DNA from: Pseudomonadota bacterium
GTDB taxonomy: Bacteria > Myxococcota_A > Polyangia > Fen-1088
DNA: 8,612 nt
Assembly: GCA_017881285.1 (NCBI GenBank)
Contig: JADGRD010000117.1
Span: 1-8,612 of the forward strand
Direction of reading: 5' to 3'
The translations under genes and the position numbers were made by a program. Below are positions 1 to 6,402 of the stretch, piece by piece (the first letter of the stretch is position 1; every line of letters begins with the position of its first letter). The notes beneath the pieces are model-generated. The model was not told where the DNA came from. It did not search any database and saw only the letters and a program-made list of their open reading frames with translations.

Positions 1-1226
1 GCGGCGACGCGCAGCGATTTGGGGCTGTAGGTGACGCCGTGGAATTCCTCGTAGTGGCGGCGCAGTCCGCGCAGCACCTTGATCGTCTCGGCGACGTCGA
101 GCTCGGGAACCTCGATGGGCTGGAACCGCCGCGCCAGCGCCCGATCCTTCTCGATGTGCCCGCGCAGCTCCTTGTGCGTGGTCGTGCCGATGCAGCGCAA
201 CCGCCCGGCGGAGAGCAGCGGCTTGAGCAGGTTGGACGCGTCCATGCTGCCGCCCGAAACCGCGCCGGCGCCGACGATGGTGTGCAGCTCATCGATGAAG
301 ATGACCGCGCCCTTCTGCTCCTCCACCGCGCGCAGCACGGCCTTGAAGCGCTCCTCGAAATCGCCGCGGTAACGGGTGCCCGCCAGGACCGCGCCCATGT
401 CGAGCGAGAAAATGGTTGTCCCCTTGAGCGCCTTGGGTGCCTCGCCCGCCTCGATGCGCGCGGCTATGCCCTCGACGATGGCGGTCTTGCCTACCCCAGG
501 ATCGCCGACGAACAAGGGGTTGTTCTTGCGCCGCCGCGCCAGCACGTGCAGCGCGCGCTCGACTTCCTTGTGCCGCCCGACCAACGGATCGATCTCGCCG
601 TTGCGGGCGCGCTCGTTCAAGTTGACCGCGTAGGCCGCCAGCGGGTCCTTCGCCGGCGCCTCCTCTTCCGGTGAGCCAGGCTCGCCTTGCTCGTCGGGAT
701 CGGCCCCGCCGGCCCCGATCCTTGGCACGAGCTTTTCCGTTCCGTGCGAGACGGCGGTCAAAAGATCCAGGCGCGAGATGCCTTCCTCCCGGAGGAAGTG
801 CACCGCGTGGCAGTCACGCTCGCCATACATGGCGACCAGCACGTGGGGCCCTTCCACCTCCGAGCGCCCAGCTCCCAGAATGTGGTTCACTGCGTTCTGG
901 ATCACGCGCAGAAACCCCAGGCTGGGCTGTGCGTAGTGCCGGACTTCCTCCTCGTCACCACCCTCCGCCGCATGGCCCGCCGGCTCGCCGTCCGGGCCTG
1001 GCTCCGCGCTCGCGGCCGGAAGCACCGGAATCGCCGTGGACAGGAACTTTTCCAGCTTCGAGCGCACACGCGGCGGCGCCCCGCCGCACTTCTTGATCAC
1101 GTCGGCGGTCTTGGCATCGTCGAGCAAGGCCAAGAGCAGGTGCTCGAGGGAGGAGAACTCGTGGCCGCGCCGGGTGGCGTCCCCCAGCGCCTTGCGCACC
1201 GCCTGTTCCAGCTCCGGACTCAGCAT
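1..1226 (-). CDS. clpA: ClpA, ATP-dependent Clp protease ATP-binding subunit (partial, C-terminus outside window)
   Basis: AAA+ unfoldase that feeds substrates into the cytoplasmic ClpP peptidase; in the family it works with ClpS and removes N-degron and other proteins. The first 408 codons are visible, about half of a usual ~760-residue ClpA. In order: a double Clp-N domain (residues 1-165, starting MLSPELEQAV), with a long acidic/Gly-rich insert at 68-95 between its two repeats; an acidic linker (about 175-193); then the first AAA+ module with Walker A GDPGVGKT (241-248, Lys247), pore loop GTRYRGDF (283-290, Tyr286), Walker B VIFIDE (308-313), sensor-1 region CIGTTT (345-350) and Arg-finger region ALARRF (363-368). 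The ATG at 1224-1226 lies inside the 3' end of clpS (7-base overlap), with only a weak AGG five bases upstream, so translational coupling to clpS is likely. The second AAA+ module and the ClpP-binding loop are not in view. ClpA rather than ClpB or ClpC is inferred from the N-domain sequence and from the clpS neighbour. Confidence 0.96.
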   Translation of the reverse strand, partial: MLSPELEQAVRKALGDATRRGHEFSSLEHLLLALLDDAKTADVIKKCGGAPPRVRSKLEKFLSTAIPVLPAASAEPGPDGEPAGHAAEGGDEEEVRHYAQPSLGFLRVIQNAVNHILGAGRSEVEGPHVLVAMYGERDCHAVHFLREEGISRLDLLTAVSHGTEKLVPRIGAGGADPDEQGEPGSPEEEAPAKDPLAAYAVNLNERARNGEIDPLVGRHKEVERALHVLARRRKNNPLFVGDPGVGKTAIVEGIAARIEAGEAPKALKGTTIFSLDMGAVLAGTRYRGDFEERFKAVLRAVEEQKGAVIFIDELHTIVGAGAVSGGSMDASNLLKPLLSAGRLRCIGTTTHKELRGHIEKDRALARRFQPIEVPELDVAETIKVLRGLRRHYEEFHGVTYSPKSLRVA

Positions 1227-1540
1227 GACTGCCTGCGCACCGAACATTCGAGCGGCATCTCGTGCTGACGCGCGAAGGTGACCACCTGCTTGGCCTTGGT
1301 TTCCGCGAGATCGCGCGGATAGACGCCGGCCACGCCGGAGCCCTTGGTGTGAACGTTGAGCATGATTTCGTTGGCCGTCGCCGAGTCGTGATGGAAGAAC
1401 TTCATGAGTATGTAGACCACGAAGACCTGCGTCGTATAGTCATCATTGTGCAGCACGACCTCGTACAGGCGCGGCTGGGCGACCTTGACCTTCTCGAGCG
1501 TGGCGACGTCGCGCTCGGCTTGTGGGTTGCGCTTCGGCAT
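1220..1540 (-). CDS. clpS: ClpS, Clp protease adaptor for N-degron substrates
   Basis: Small cytoplasmic adaptor, 106 residues, that binds proteins with bulky hydrophobic N-terminal residues and hands them to ClpA. The family core is complete: the NDDYT pocket motif (Asn32, Asp33, Asp34), the KFF helix (47-49), MLNVH (60-64, with His64 equivalent to the substrate-contacting His of E. coli ClpS), GSGVAGVY (67-74) and the AETK motif (79-82) of the ClpA-contacting face. One notable difference is Gln38 where E. coli has gatekeeper Met40. An open frame continues upstream to 1750, but the ATG at 1538-1540 gives the family length and the extra sequence is not ClpS-like. No convincing Shine-Dalgarno precedes this ATG (CCTCC lies directly before it on this strand). 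It overlaps the clpA start by 7 bases and is divergent from the M24 peptidase. Confidence 0.95.
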   Translation of the reverse strand: MPKRNPQAERDVATLEKVKVAQPRLYEVVLHNDDYTTQVFVVYILMKFFHHDSATANEIMLNVHTKGSGVAGVYPRDLAETKAKQVVTFARQHEMPLECSVRRQSC

Positions 1541-1634
1541 GGAGGTACCATGGCCTAGCTTGGCACGAGCGCGGCAGCGATCAAGATCGGCGGCGGGAGA
1601 ATCACGACCGCGCCCATCGTATACTCGGTCCAGC
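1541..1634. other. Divergent intergenic region between clpS and the M24 peptidase
   Basis: Ninety-four bases must hold the start signals of both genes. I see a TATACT hexamer (1620-1625) on the plus strand without a matching -35, and no clear -10/-35 pair on the minus strand. Neither gene has a good Shine-Dalgarno. No terminator, repeat or small gene is evident. Confidence 0.4.
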
Positions 1635-3014
1635 ATGGATCTTTCCCATTTCGACAAGTCTGCCTGCGACGAGCGCCGCGCCCAGCTCGCTTCCCGCCTG
1701 GGCAACCGGCCCGCCCTCATCGCCGCGGGTGCGCCCCGCCCGTACGGCACCCACCGAGGGCACTATCCCTTTCGAGCCGCCAGCCACTTTCTCTACCTCT
1801 TCGGGCTGCACCTGCCCCGGGCCATGGGCCTGTGGGACGGCAACCGCTGGCAGCTCCACCTGCCCGAACCGGGCGCCGATGTGGCCCTGTGGACCGGCCC
1901 CGAGCCAGACTTCGAGGCCCTGGCCGAGATTCTCGGCGTTGCCGTGCTCCCTCTTGCCAAGTTGCCGGAGGCCCTCCAGCGCAAGCCGGCCGCCACCCTA
2001 CCCGCGCCCGACGTCGAGACCTGCGTGGAGCAATCGAGCCTCCTGGGACGTGAGATCCGTCCCGGCAAGCTGCCCGCCCTCGACGAGCCGCTAGCGGACG
2101 CGCTCATCGACCTGCGCCTGGTGCACGACGCGACTGGCATCGCGGGGCTGCGCGAGGCCGCGGCGGCCACGGTGGCCGCACACACCGCCGGCCTGCGCGC
2201 GACCCGGGCGGGCCTTCCCGAGAGCGTGGTGCGCGCCGCGATCGAGGCCGAGCTCATCGGCCGCAACATGACCACCTCGTACACCTCGATCGTCTCGGTC
2301 CATGGCGAGGTCCTGCACAACGAAGACCACCACCACCTGCTCGCCGACGGCGACCTGCTGCTCGTCGACGCGGGTGCCGAGACCACGGCGGGATGGGCCG
2401 GCGACGTGACCCGCACCTGGCCCGTCAGCGGGCGCTACTCGCCCACCCAGCGCGATCTCTACGACATCGTCTTGCTGGCGCAGGCGGCCGCCGTGGCCGC
2501 CGTGCGCCCGGGCCTGCGCTACCTCGACCTGCAAGGCATCGCCAGCAACGCCATCGCCAAGGGCCTGGTGGGCCTGGGCATCGCGAGCGGCGATCCCGCC
2601 GAGCTGGTCGCCGACGGCGTGGTGGCGCTCTTCTTCCCCCATGGCGTGGGGCACCTCATCGGCCTCGACGTGCACGACCTCGACGATCTCGGTGACCGCG
2701 CGACCTATGCCCCTGGGCGCACGCGCTCGCCCCTGCCGGGCCTGCGGGCTTTGCGCCTGGACCGCGACCTGGTGGCCGGCATGGCCGTCACCATCGAGCC
2801 GGGCTTCTATCAGGTGCCGGCGCTCCTCGACGATGCCGAGCGCACGAAGTGCGCCGGTGATCGCCTGCGCCGCGATCGACTCGCCGCCTTCCGCGACGTG
2901 CGCGGCATCCGCATCGAGGACACCATCCTGGTCACCGCGGACGGCCACGAGAACCTGACCGCGGCCCTACCCAAAGGTGCCCTCGCCATCGAAAGCGCGA
3001 TGCGGTCTACTTGA
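1635..3014 (+). CDS. pepP: Xaa-Pro aminopeptidase, M24 family (PepP-like)
   Basis: Predicted cytoplasmic dinuclear-metal aminopeptidase that removes an N-terminal residue preceding proline; 459 residues, close to E. coli PepP. The N-terminal part (about 10-150) resembles the aminopeptidase P N-domain, including the HYPFRAASHFLYLFG stretch (43-57). The catalytic pita-bread domain (about 160-440) holds all five expected metal ligands: Asp245 (VDAG), Asp257 (GDVTR), His340 (PHGVGH), Glu388 (TIEPG) and Glu428 (RIEDT), plus the second His of the GLDVHD motif (His347). No signal peptide or membrane segment is seen. The start is the ATG at 1635, where the N-domain begins. The frame is open back to 1446, but that stretch is antisense to clpS and not peptidase-like. 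No clear Shine-Dalgarno precedes 1635. It is the only plus-strand gene here, and its last 8 bases overlap the kinase 3' end. A prolidase (Xaa-Pro dipeptidase) role cannot be excluded from sequence alone. Confidence 0.9.
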   Translation: MDLSHFDKSACDERRAQLASRLGNRPALIAAGAPRPYGTHRGHYPFRAASHFLYLFGLHLPRAMGLWDGNRWQLHLPEPGADVALWTGPEPDFEALAEILGVAVLPLAKLPEALQRKPAATLPAPDVETCVEQSSLLGREIRPGKLPALDEPLADALIDLRLVHDATGIAGLREAAAATVAAHTAGLRATRAGLPESVVRAAIEAELIGRNMTTSYTSIVSVHGEVLHNEDHHHLLADGDLLLVDAGAETTAGWAGDVTRTWPVSGRYSPTQRDLYDIVLLAQAAAVAAVRPGLRYLDLQGIASNAIAKGLVGLGIASGDPAELVADGVVALFFPHGVGHLIGLDVHDLDDLGDRATYAPGRTRSPLPGLRALRLDRDLVAGMAVTIEPGFYQVPALLDDAERTKCAGDRLRRDRLAAFRDVRGIRIEDTILVTADGHENLTAALPKGALAIESAMRST

Positions 3015-4611
3015 TGCACTTGATGGCCACGATGGTGGCCGCCACCAGCATCAGGACCACGAGTGCGTTCCGCACGATTTTGCTCCACGACCTGCGTCCC
3101 GTCGCCGGCACTTCCGGCGTGGGGACGCGCCCGCGCAGCGGCGCCTCCGCCCCGCGGGAAAGCCCACCCCGGGTGATGGGGGCCGCCAGGGGCGGCACGT
3201 ACTTGCGCTCTTCGACGGGACGGGACGAATAGCGATGCATCGGTCCCGCCGACAGGGGCAGCGAGTGGCTCTCGCCCTTGTGGGACGCCCGCGCGTCCCC
3301 CGGACCCGTGTGCGGCAGCCCCAGGTTGATGACCAGGGCGCTCATTTGCGCCCGCGACTCGCCGGCTGAGGCGGGCTCCTCGATGTGCAGCCCCAGGTTC
3401 GCCCGCAGATCGTCGATTTCTTTCCGGCGATCCTCCGGAGTGGAGATGACATCGGAGACTTGCACCGCAGGCATCTCCTCGATCGTCGCGGCCAGCTCGT
3501 CGTAGCCGTGGCCCAGGCGCAACGGCTCCGGCGTCTTCTTGGCGTGGCCGCTTCCCGTCAAGTTCTCCAACGCCGCGCAGAACTCGGCGGCGGTCTGGTA
3601 CCGATTCTCCGGCTGCTTGGCCAGCAGGCGCAGGATGATCGCGTTGAGCGCGGGGCTGATCGCGCCAGGGGGGGCGACCTCGATGGGCGGCTTCGGCGCC
3701 TTCTCGGCGTGGGCCTGCCAGATGTCGACGGGCGTGGCCCCATCGAACGGCAATTTCCCGGTCAGGGTCTCGTAGAGCAGAATGCCGAGCGCGTAGATGT
3801 CGGCGCGAGCGTCCACCTTGAGACCACGACACTGCTCGGGCGACATGTAGTGAGGCGTGCCGACGTTGACCCCCGCGGCGGTGCTCGGGGCGCCCTCGCG
3901 CATGTGCGCGGGCACGCCCTCGACCAGCTTGGCCAAGCCAAAATCCACCAGCTTGACCCTCTGCCCCCCGGCCTGCGCCGTGTTGAGGATCAAGATGTTC
4001 TCCGGCTTGAGGTCGCGATGGACGATTCCCTTCGAGTGAACGGCCACCAGCGCATGCCCCACCTCGATGAAGATGGGAATCGCTTCGGCCATGGGCAGGG
4101 ACGTGCGCTCGCGCAGGACGTCACCCAGGTCGCGCCCCGCGAGGAACTCCATCACATAGTAGTGGCGGCCGTCGGTGAGCTGGCCGAACGAGAAGATATC
4201 GACCAACCCGGGATGGCGAATGTCGTTCACCGTGCGCGCCTCGAGCACGAAGCGCCGGATGGCGTTCTTGTTCTTCGCCAGCCGGCCGGCCAGGACCTTG
4301 ATCGCGACCTTCTTGCCGATGATGGGGTGAATCGCGCTGTACACCGTCCCCATCCCGCCCTCGCCGATACGCTCCTGGATTTGGTACTCGCCCACCAAGG
4401 TGCCCGAGGTCAGCTTGGTGCCGTGGGCCGGATCGATCCTGGAAAAGTCGCTGATGGGCGATGGCTGCGAGACCGGATGCGCGTCCGGCATTGGTCCCAC
4501 GGCAGGAGAGGCGCCCGGATCCGTCTTGGCGTCCGAGTGGCCGGGACAGTCGAAATTGGACTCCGTCCCGTGCGCGGGCTTGCCACAGTATGGGCAGAGG
4601 TCGGTTGCCAT
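3007..4611 (-). CDS. Hanks-type Ser/Thr protein kinase with N-terminal zinc ribbon and C-terminal membrane anchor
   Basis: Predicted eukaryote-like Ser/Thr kinase, 534 residues from the ATG at 4609-4611. A short N-terminal metal-site candidate (Cys6-x2-Cys9, then Cys22-x2-His25) is followed by a disordered Pro-rich stretch. The kinase domain (about 76-350) has the glycine loop IGEGGMGTVY (82-91), Lys105 in VAIKVL, a likely alpha-C Glu124, HRDLKPEN (198-205, catalytic Asp200), DFG (223-225) and a GTPHYMSPEQ activation segment end; all catalytic residues are present and it is an RD kinase. A long low-complexity linker (350-510) ends in a basic RRSWSKIVR stretch, then a single hydrophobic helix (about 515-529), and the protein stops five residues later, so it is tail-anchored with no sensor domain outside. 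An ATG at 4675-4677 would add 22 residues; I prefer 4611 because the zinc ribbon starts just after it. It lies 115 bases downstream of fabF, same strand, and is convergent with the M24 peptidase. Confidence 0.93.
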   Translation of the reverse strand: MATDLCPYCGKPAHGTESNFDCPGHSDAKTDPGASPAVGPMPDAHPVSQPSPISDFSRIDPAHGTKLTSGTLVGEYQIQERIGEGGMGTVYSAIHPIIGKKVAIKVLAGRLAKNKNAIRRFVLEARTVNDIRHPGLVDIFSFGQLTDGRHYYVMEFLAGRDLGDVLRERTSLPMAEAIPIFIEVGHALVAVHSKGIVHRDLKPENILILNTAQAGGQRVKLVDFGLAKLVEGVPAHMREGAPSTAAGVNVGTPHYMSPEQCRGLKVDARADIYALGILLYETLTGKLPFDGATPVDIWQAHAEKAPKPPIEVAPPGAISPALNAIILRLLAKQPENRYQTAAEFCAALENLTGSGHAKKTPEPLRLGHGYDELAATIEEMPAVQVSDVISTPEDRRKEIDDLRANLGLHIEEPASAGESRAQMSALVINLGLPHTGPGDARASHKGESHSLPLSAGPMHRYSSRPVEERKYVPPLAAPITRGGLSRGAEAPLRGRVPTPEVPATGRRSWSKIVRNALVVLMLVAATIVAIKCIK

Positions 4612-4726
4612 GGTCCGATGTGAGTTTAATCCGAGAACAGCCCGGACACGCAGAGTCTTTTCGCACGCAGACGGCATCCGGGCAACCCATCCGTCCGAGG
4701 CAGTGCCTTGGCGAGGTCTTGGCGGA

Positions 4727-5977
4727 TCAGGGTTCCGGGCGCCCGAAGATCAGGCAGGCATTGGTGCCGCCGAATCCGAAGCTGTTGGTGAGCGCGTTCC
4801 GCAGCTTGGCCTCGCGCGCGGTGTTGGGCACGTAGTCGAGGTCACACTCGGGGTCCGGGGTGGTGTAGTTGATGGTCGGCGGCACCTGCTCGCGCGCCAG
4901 CGCCAGCGCGCAGAATGCCGCCTCGACGCCGCCCGCGGCGCCGATCAGGTGTCCGGTCATCGACTTGGTCGAGCTGACCATGAGCTTGCGCGCATGGTCG
5001 CCGAACACCTTCTTGATGGCCAGCGTCTCGATGGCGTCGTTTATCTTGGTCGACGTGCCATGGGCGTTGAGGTAGTCGATCTGCGCCCCGTCGAGCCGCG
5101 CGTCGGCCAAGGCCGCCCGCATGCAGCGCTGGGCGCCTTCGCCCTCCGCCGCGGGGGCGGTGATGTGGTGGGCGTCGGCGTTCGCGGCGTAGCCCTTGCA
5201 CTCCGCGTGCATGCGTGCCCCACGCCGCCTGGCGTGCTCCAGTTCCTCGAGGACGAGAATGCCCGAGCCCTCAGCCAGCACGAACCCGTCGCGCTCCAGG
5301 TCGAAAGGCCGGCAGGCGAGCGCCGGCGCGTCGTTGCGAGGGGACAGGGCGCGCATGGCCCCGAAGCCGCCAACCCCGAGAGGCGTGACCACGGCCTCGC
5401 TGCCACCACAGATCATGACGTCGGCCTCGCCCCGCTGGATCACGCGGAAGGCGTCCCCGATGGCGTGCGCCCCACTCGAACAGGCGGAAACCTGGCTATA
5501 GCAAGGACCCTTCGCGCCGAACTTGATGGAGAGTTGGCCAGCCGCGAGGTTGATCGCTATCTGGGGGACGAAAAAGGGAGAGAACGCGTGGCGCGGCCCC
5601 TTGGCCAGCAGCGCCCGGTGCGTGGCCTCGATGGTGGCCACCCCACCCATACCCGAACCGACGAAGCAGCCGGCCCGCTCGGCCAGCTCGCCGTCGATGA
5701 CGAGGCCGGCATCGTCCATCGCCATGGCCCCGGCGGCCACGGCATACTGGATGAACGGATCCGACATGGACGACTTGGCATCGCGCGCGGACATCCAGCG
5801 CGTTGGCTCGAACCCCTTGACCTCGCCGGCGAACCGGGTGGCGTACCTACTGGCGTCGAAGTGCGTGATGGACCCGATCCCGGACTGCCCGCGCAGCAGC
5901 GCCTGCCAGGTTTCCTCGGTACCGACACCGACGGGCGTCACCAGGCCCACGCCGGTAACAGCTACCCTGCGTGGCAT
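4727..5977 (-). CDS. fabF: FabF, 3-oxoacyl-[acyl-carrier-protein] synthase II
   Basis: Beta-ketoacyl-ACP synthase II, which condenses malonyl-ACP with acyl-ACP in the elongation step of type II fatty acid synthesis in the cytoplasm. 416 residues, the usual FabF length, full thiolase fold. The catalytic Cys-His-His set is complete: Cys166 (VSACSSG), His306 (NAHGTST) and His343 (MTGH), with Lys338 (SSTKS) and the C-terminal GFGGTN gate loop (401-406). One oddity is Lys311 in HGTSTK, where Pro is usual in E. coli FabF. The start is the ATG at 5975-5977, preceded five bases upstream by GAGAG; an in-frame GTG at 5981-5983 would add two residues. The ATG is 9 bases after the acpP stop, so the two are surely cotranscribed and probably coupled. 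The kinase gene follows 115 bases downstream. Confidence 0.97.
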   Translation of the reverse strand: MPRRVAVTGVGLVTPVGVGTEETWQALLRGQSGIGSITHFDASRYATRFAGEVKGFEPTRWMSARDAKSSMSDPFIQYAVAAGAMAMDDAGLVIDGELAERAGCFVGSGMGGVATIEATHRALLAKGPRHAFSPFFVPQIAINLAAGQLSIKFGAKGPCYSQVSACSSGAHAIGDAFRVIQRGEADVMICGGSEAVVTPLGVGGFGAMRALSPRNDAPALACRPFDLERDGFVLAEGSGILVLEELEHARRRGARMHAECKGYAANADAHHITAPAAEGEGAQRCMRAALADARLDGAQIDYLNAHGTSTKINDAIETLAIKKVFGDHARKLMVSSTKSMTGHLIGAAGGVEAAFCALALAREQVPPTINYTTPDPECDLDYVPNTAREAKLRNALTNSFGFGGTNACLIFGRPEP

Positions 5978-5986
5978 CGCCACTCT

Positions 5987-6226
5987 CTACTGAACGCGCG
6001 CCTTGACGTAGTTGACCACGTCGCCCACGGTCTTGATCTTCTCGGCATGCTCGTCGGGAATCTCCAGCCCGAAGGCCTCTTCGATCGCGAGCACGAGCTC
6101 CACCACGGACAGGGAATCGGCCTTGAGGTCGTCCATGAACAGGGAATTCAGGGTGACCTTCTCCGCCGGCACCTCGAACTGCTCGGCAACGATCTTCGTG
6201 ACCTTCTCTTCGATGTTCTCAGCCAT
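5987..6226 (-). CDS. acpP: Acyl carrier protein
   Basis: Small acidic carrier, 79 residues, that holds growing acyl chains on a 4'-phosphopantetheine arm during fatty acid synthesis and donates them to PlsX/PlsB-type enzymes. The attachment site is Ser38 in the ADSL motif (36-39), followed by the usual acidic recognition helix (VELVLAIEEAFG) and EIPDEHAEKI. Two positions differ from the E. coli GADSLD core: Lys35 in place of Gly and Ser40 in place of Asp, making the area around the arm slightly less acidic. The ATG at 6224-6226 has a strong Shine-Dalgarno (AAGAGGA, seven bases before the start). It stands between the fabG remnant (52 bases upstream) and fabF (9 bases downstream), its usual place in this cluster. 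Confidence 0.97.
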   Translation of the reverse strand: MAENIEEKVTKIVAEQFEVPAEKVTLNSLFMDDLKADSLSVVELVLAIEEAFGLEIPDEHAEKIKTVGDVVNYVKARVQ

Positions 6227-6278
6227 TCTCGGATCCTCTTCTTACAACGGTTACTGTGAGCGTCGTGGAACACATAGG

Positions 6279-6398
6279 TTACATGAAAAGCCCGCCGTTG
6301 ACCCGTACGACCTGGCCGTCATGCACGATGGCGACGGCGCGGCCGATGCCACGCGATGCCCAGGTGACGACCGCGACGCGGCCCGCAAGCGGCTGCAC
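6279..6398 (-). pseudogene. fabG: fabG remnant: in-frame fusion of the first ~23 and last ~16 codons of 3-oxoacyl-ACP reductase
   Basis: A 39-codon frame that begins exactly like FabG (LAGRVAVVT then ASRGIGRAVA, residues 4-23) and ends exactly like FabG (GQVVRVNGGLFM, residues 28-39). The ~205 residues that should lie between, including the Ser-Tyr-Lys catalytic site, are absent, so it cannot be a working reductase. The nucleotide-binding TGxxxGIG motif also has its first Gly changed to Trp (Trp13, one base from Gly), as expected under relaxed selection. The GTG start (6396-6398) is 4 bases after the plsX stop and is preceded by GAGGAGG (6408-6414) nine bases upstream, inside plsX; the stop is TAA (6279-6281). 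It sits between plsX and acpP, where an intact fabG normally belongs. It may still be translated as a 39-residue peptide. The reading as a deletion remnant is inference from end-to-end similarity plus position; an assembly collapse is the main alternative. Confidence 0.85.
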
Positions 6399-6402
6399 GT
6401 GC

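Noticed and set aside
1541..1558. Plus-strand GGAGG followed four bases later by ATG GCC TAG
   Set aside because: It would encode only two residues; the most likely explanation is chance in the clpS upstream region.
1620..1625. TATACT as a -10 box for the M24 peptidase
   Set aside because: No -35-like hexamer lies at proper spacing, and the transcript would begin almost at the start codon; too weak to call as a promoter.
2091..2948. 285-codon minus-strand frame opposite the M24 peptidase
   Set aside because: Shadow frame; the plus strand encodes all five metal ligands of the peptidase in order.
3025..3040. Hairpin GGCCAC-GATG-GTGGCC after the peptidase stop
   Set aside because: It lies within the membrane-helix codons of the kinase and is not followed by a T-run, so it is not supported as a terminator.
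3385..4623. 412-codon plus-strand frame opposite the kinase
   Set aside because: Shadow of the kinase gene; composition is biased and no domain is recognisable.
4400..6259. 619-codon open frame on the plus strand opposite fabF and acpP
   Set aside because: It is antisense to two unmistakable genes in a GC-rich region where stop codons are scarce; its translation is Arg/Gly/His-rich and matches no family.
6227..6278. Separate promoter for acpP
   Set aside because: The 52 bases show no hexamer pair matching more than about two positions at the -35, so it is not supported.
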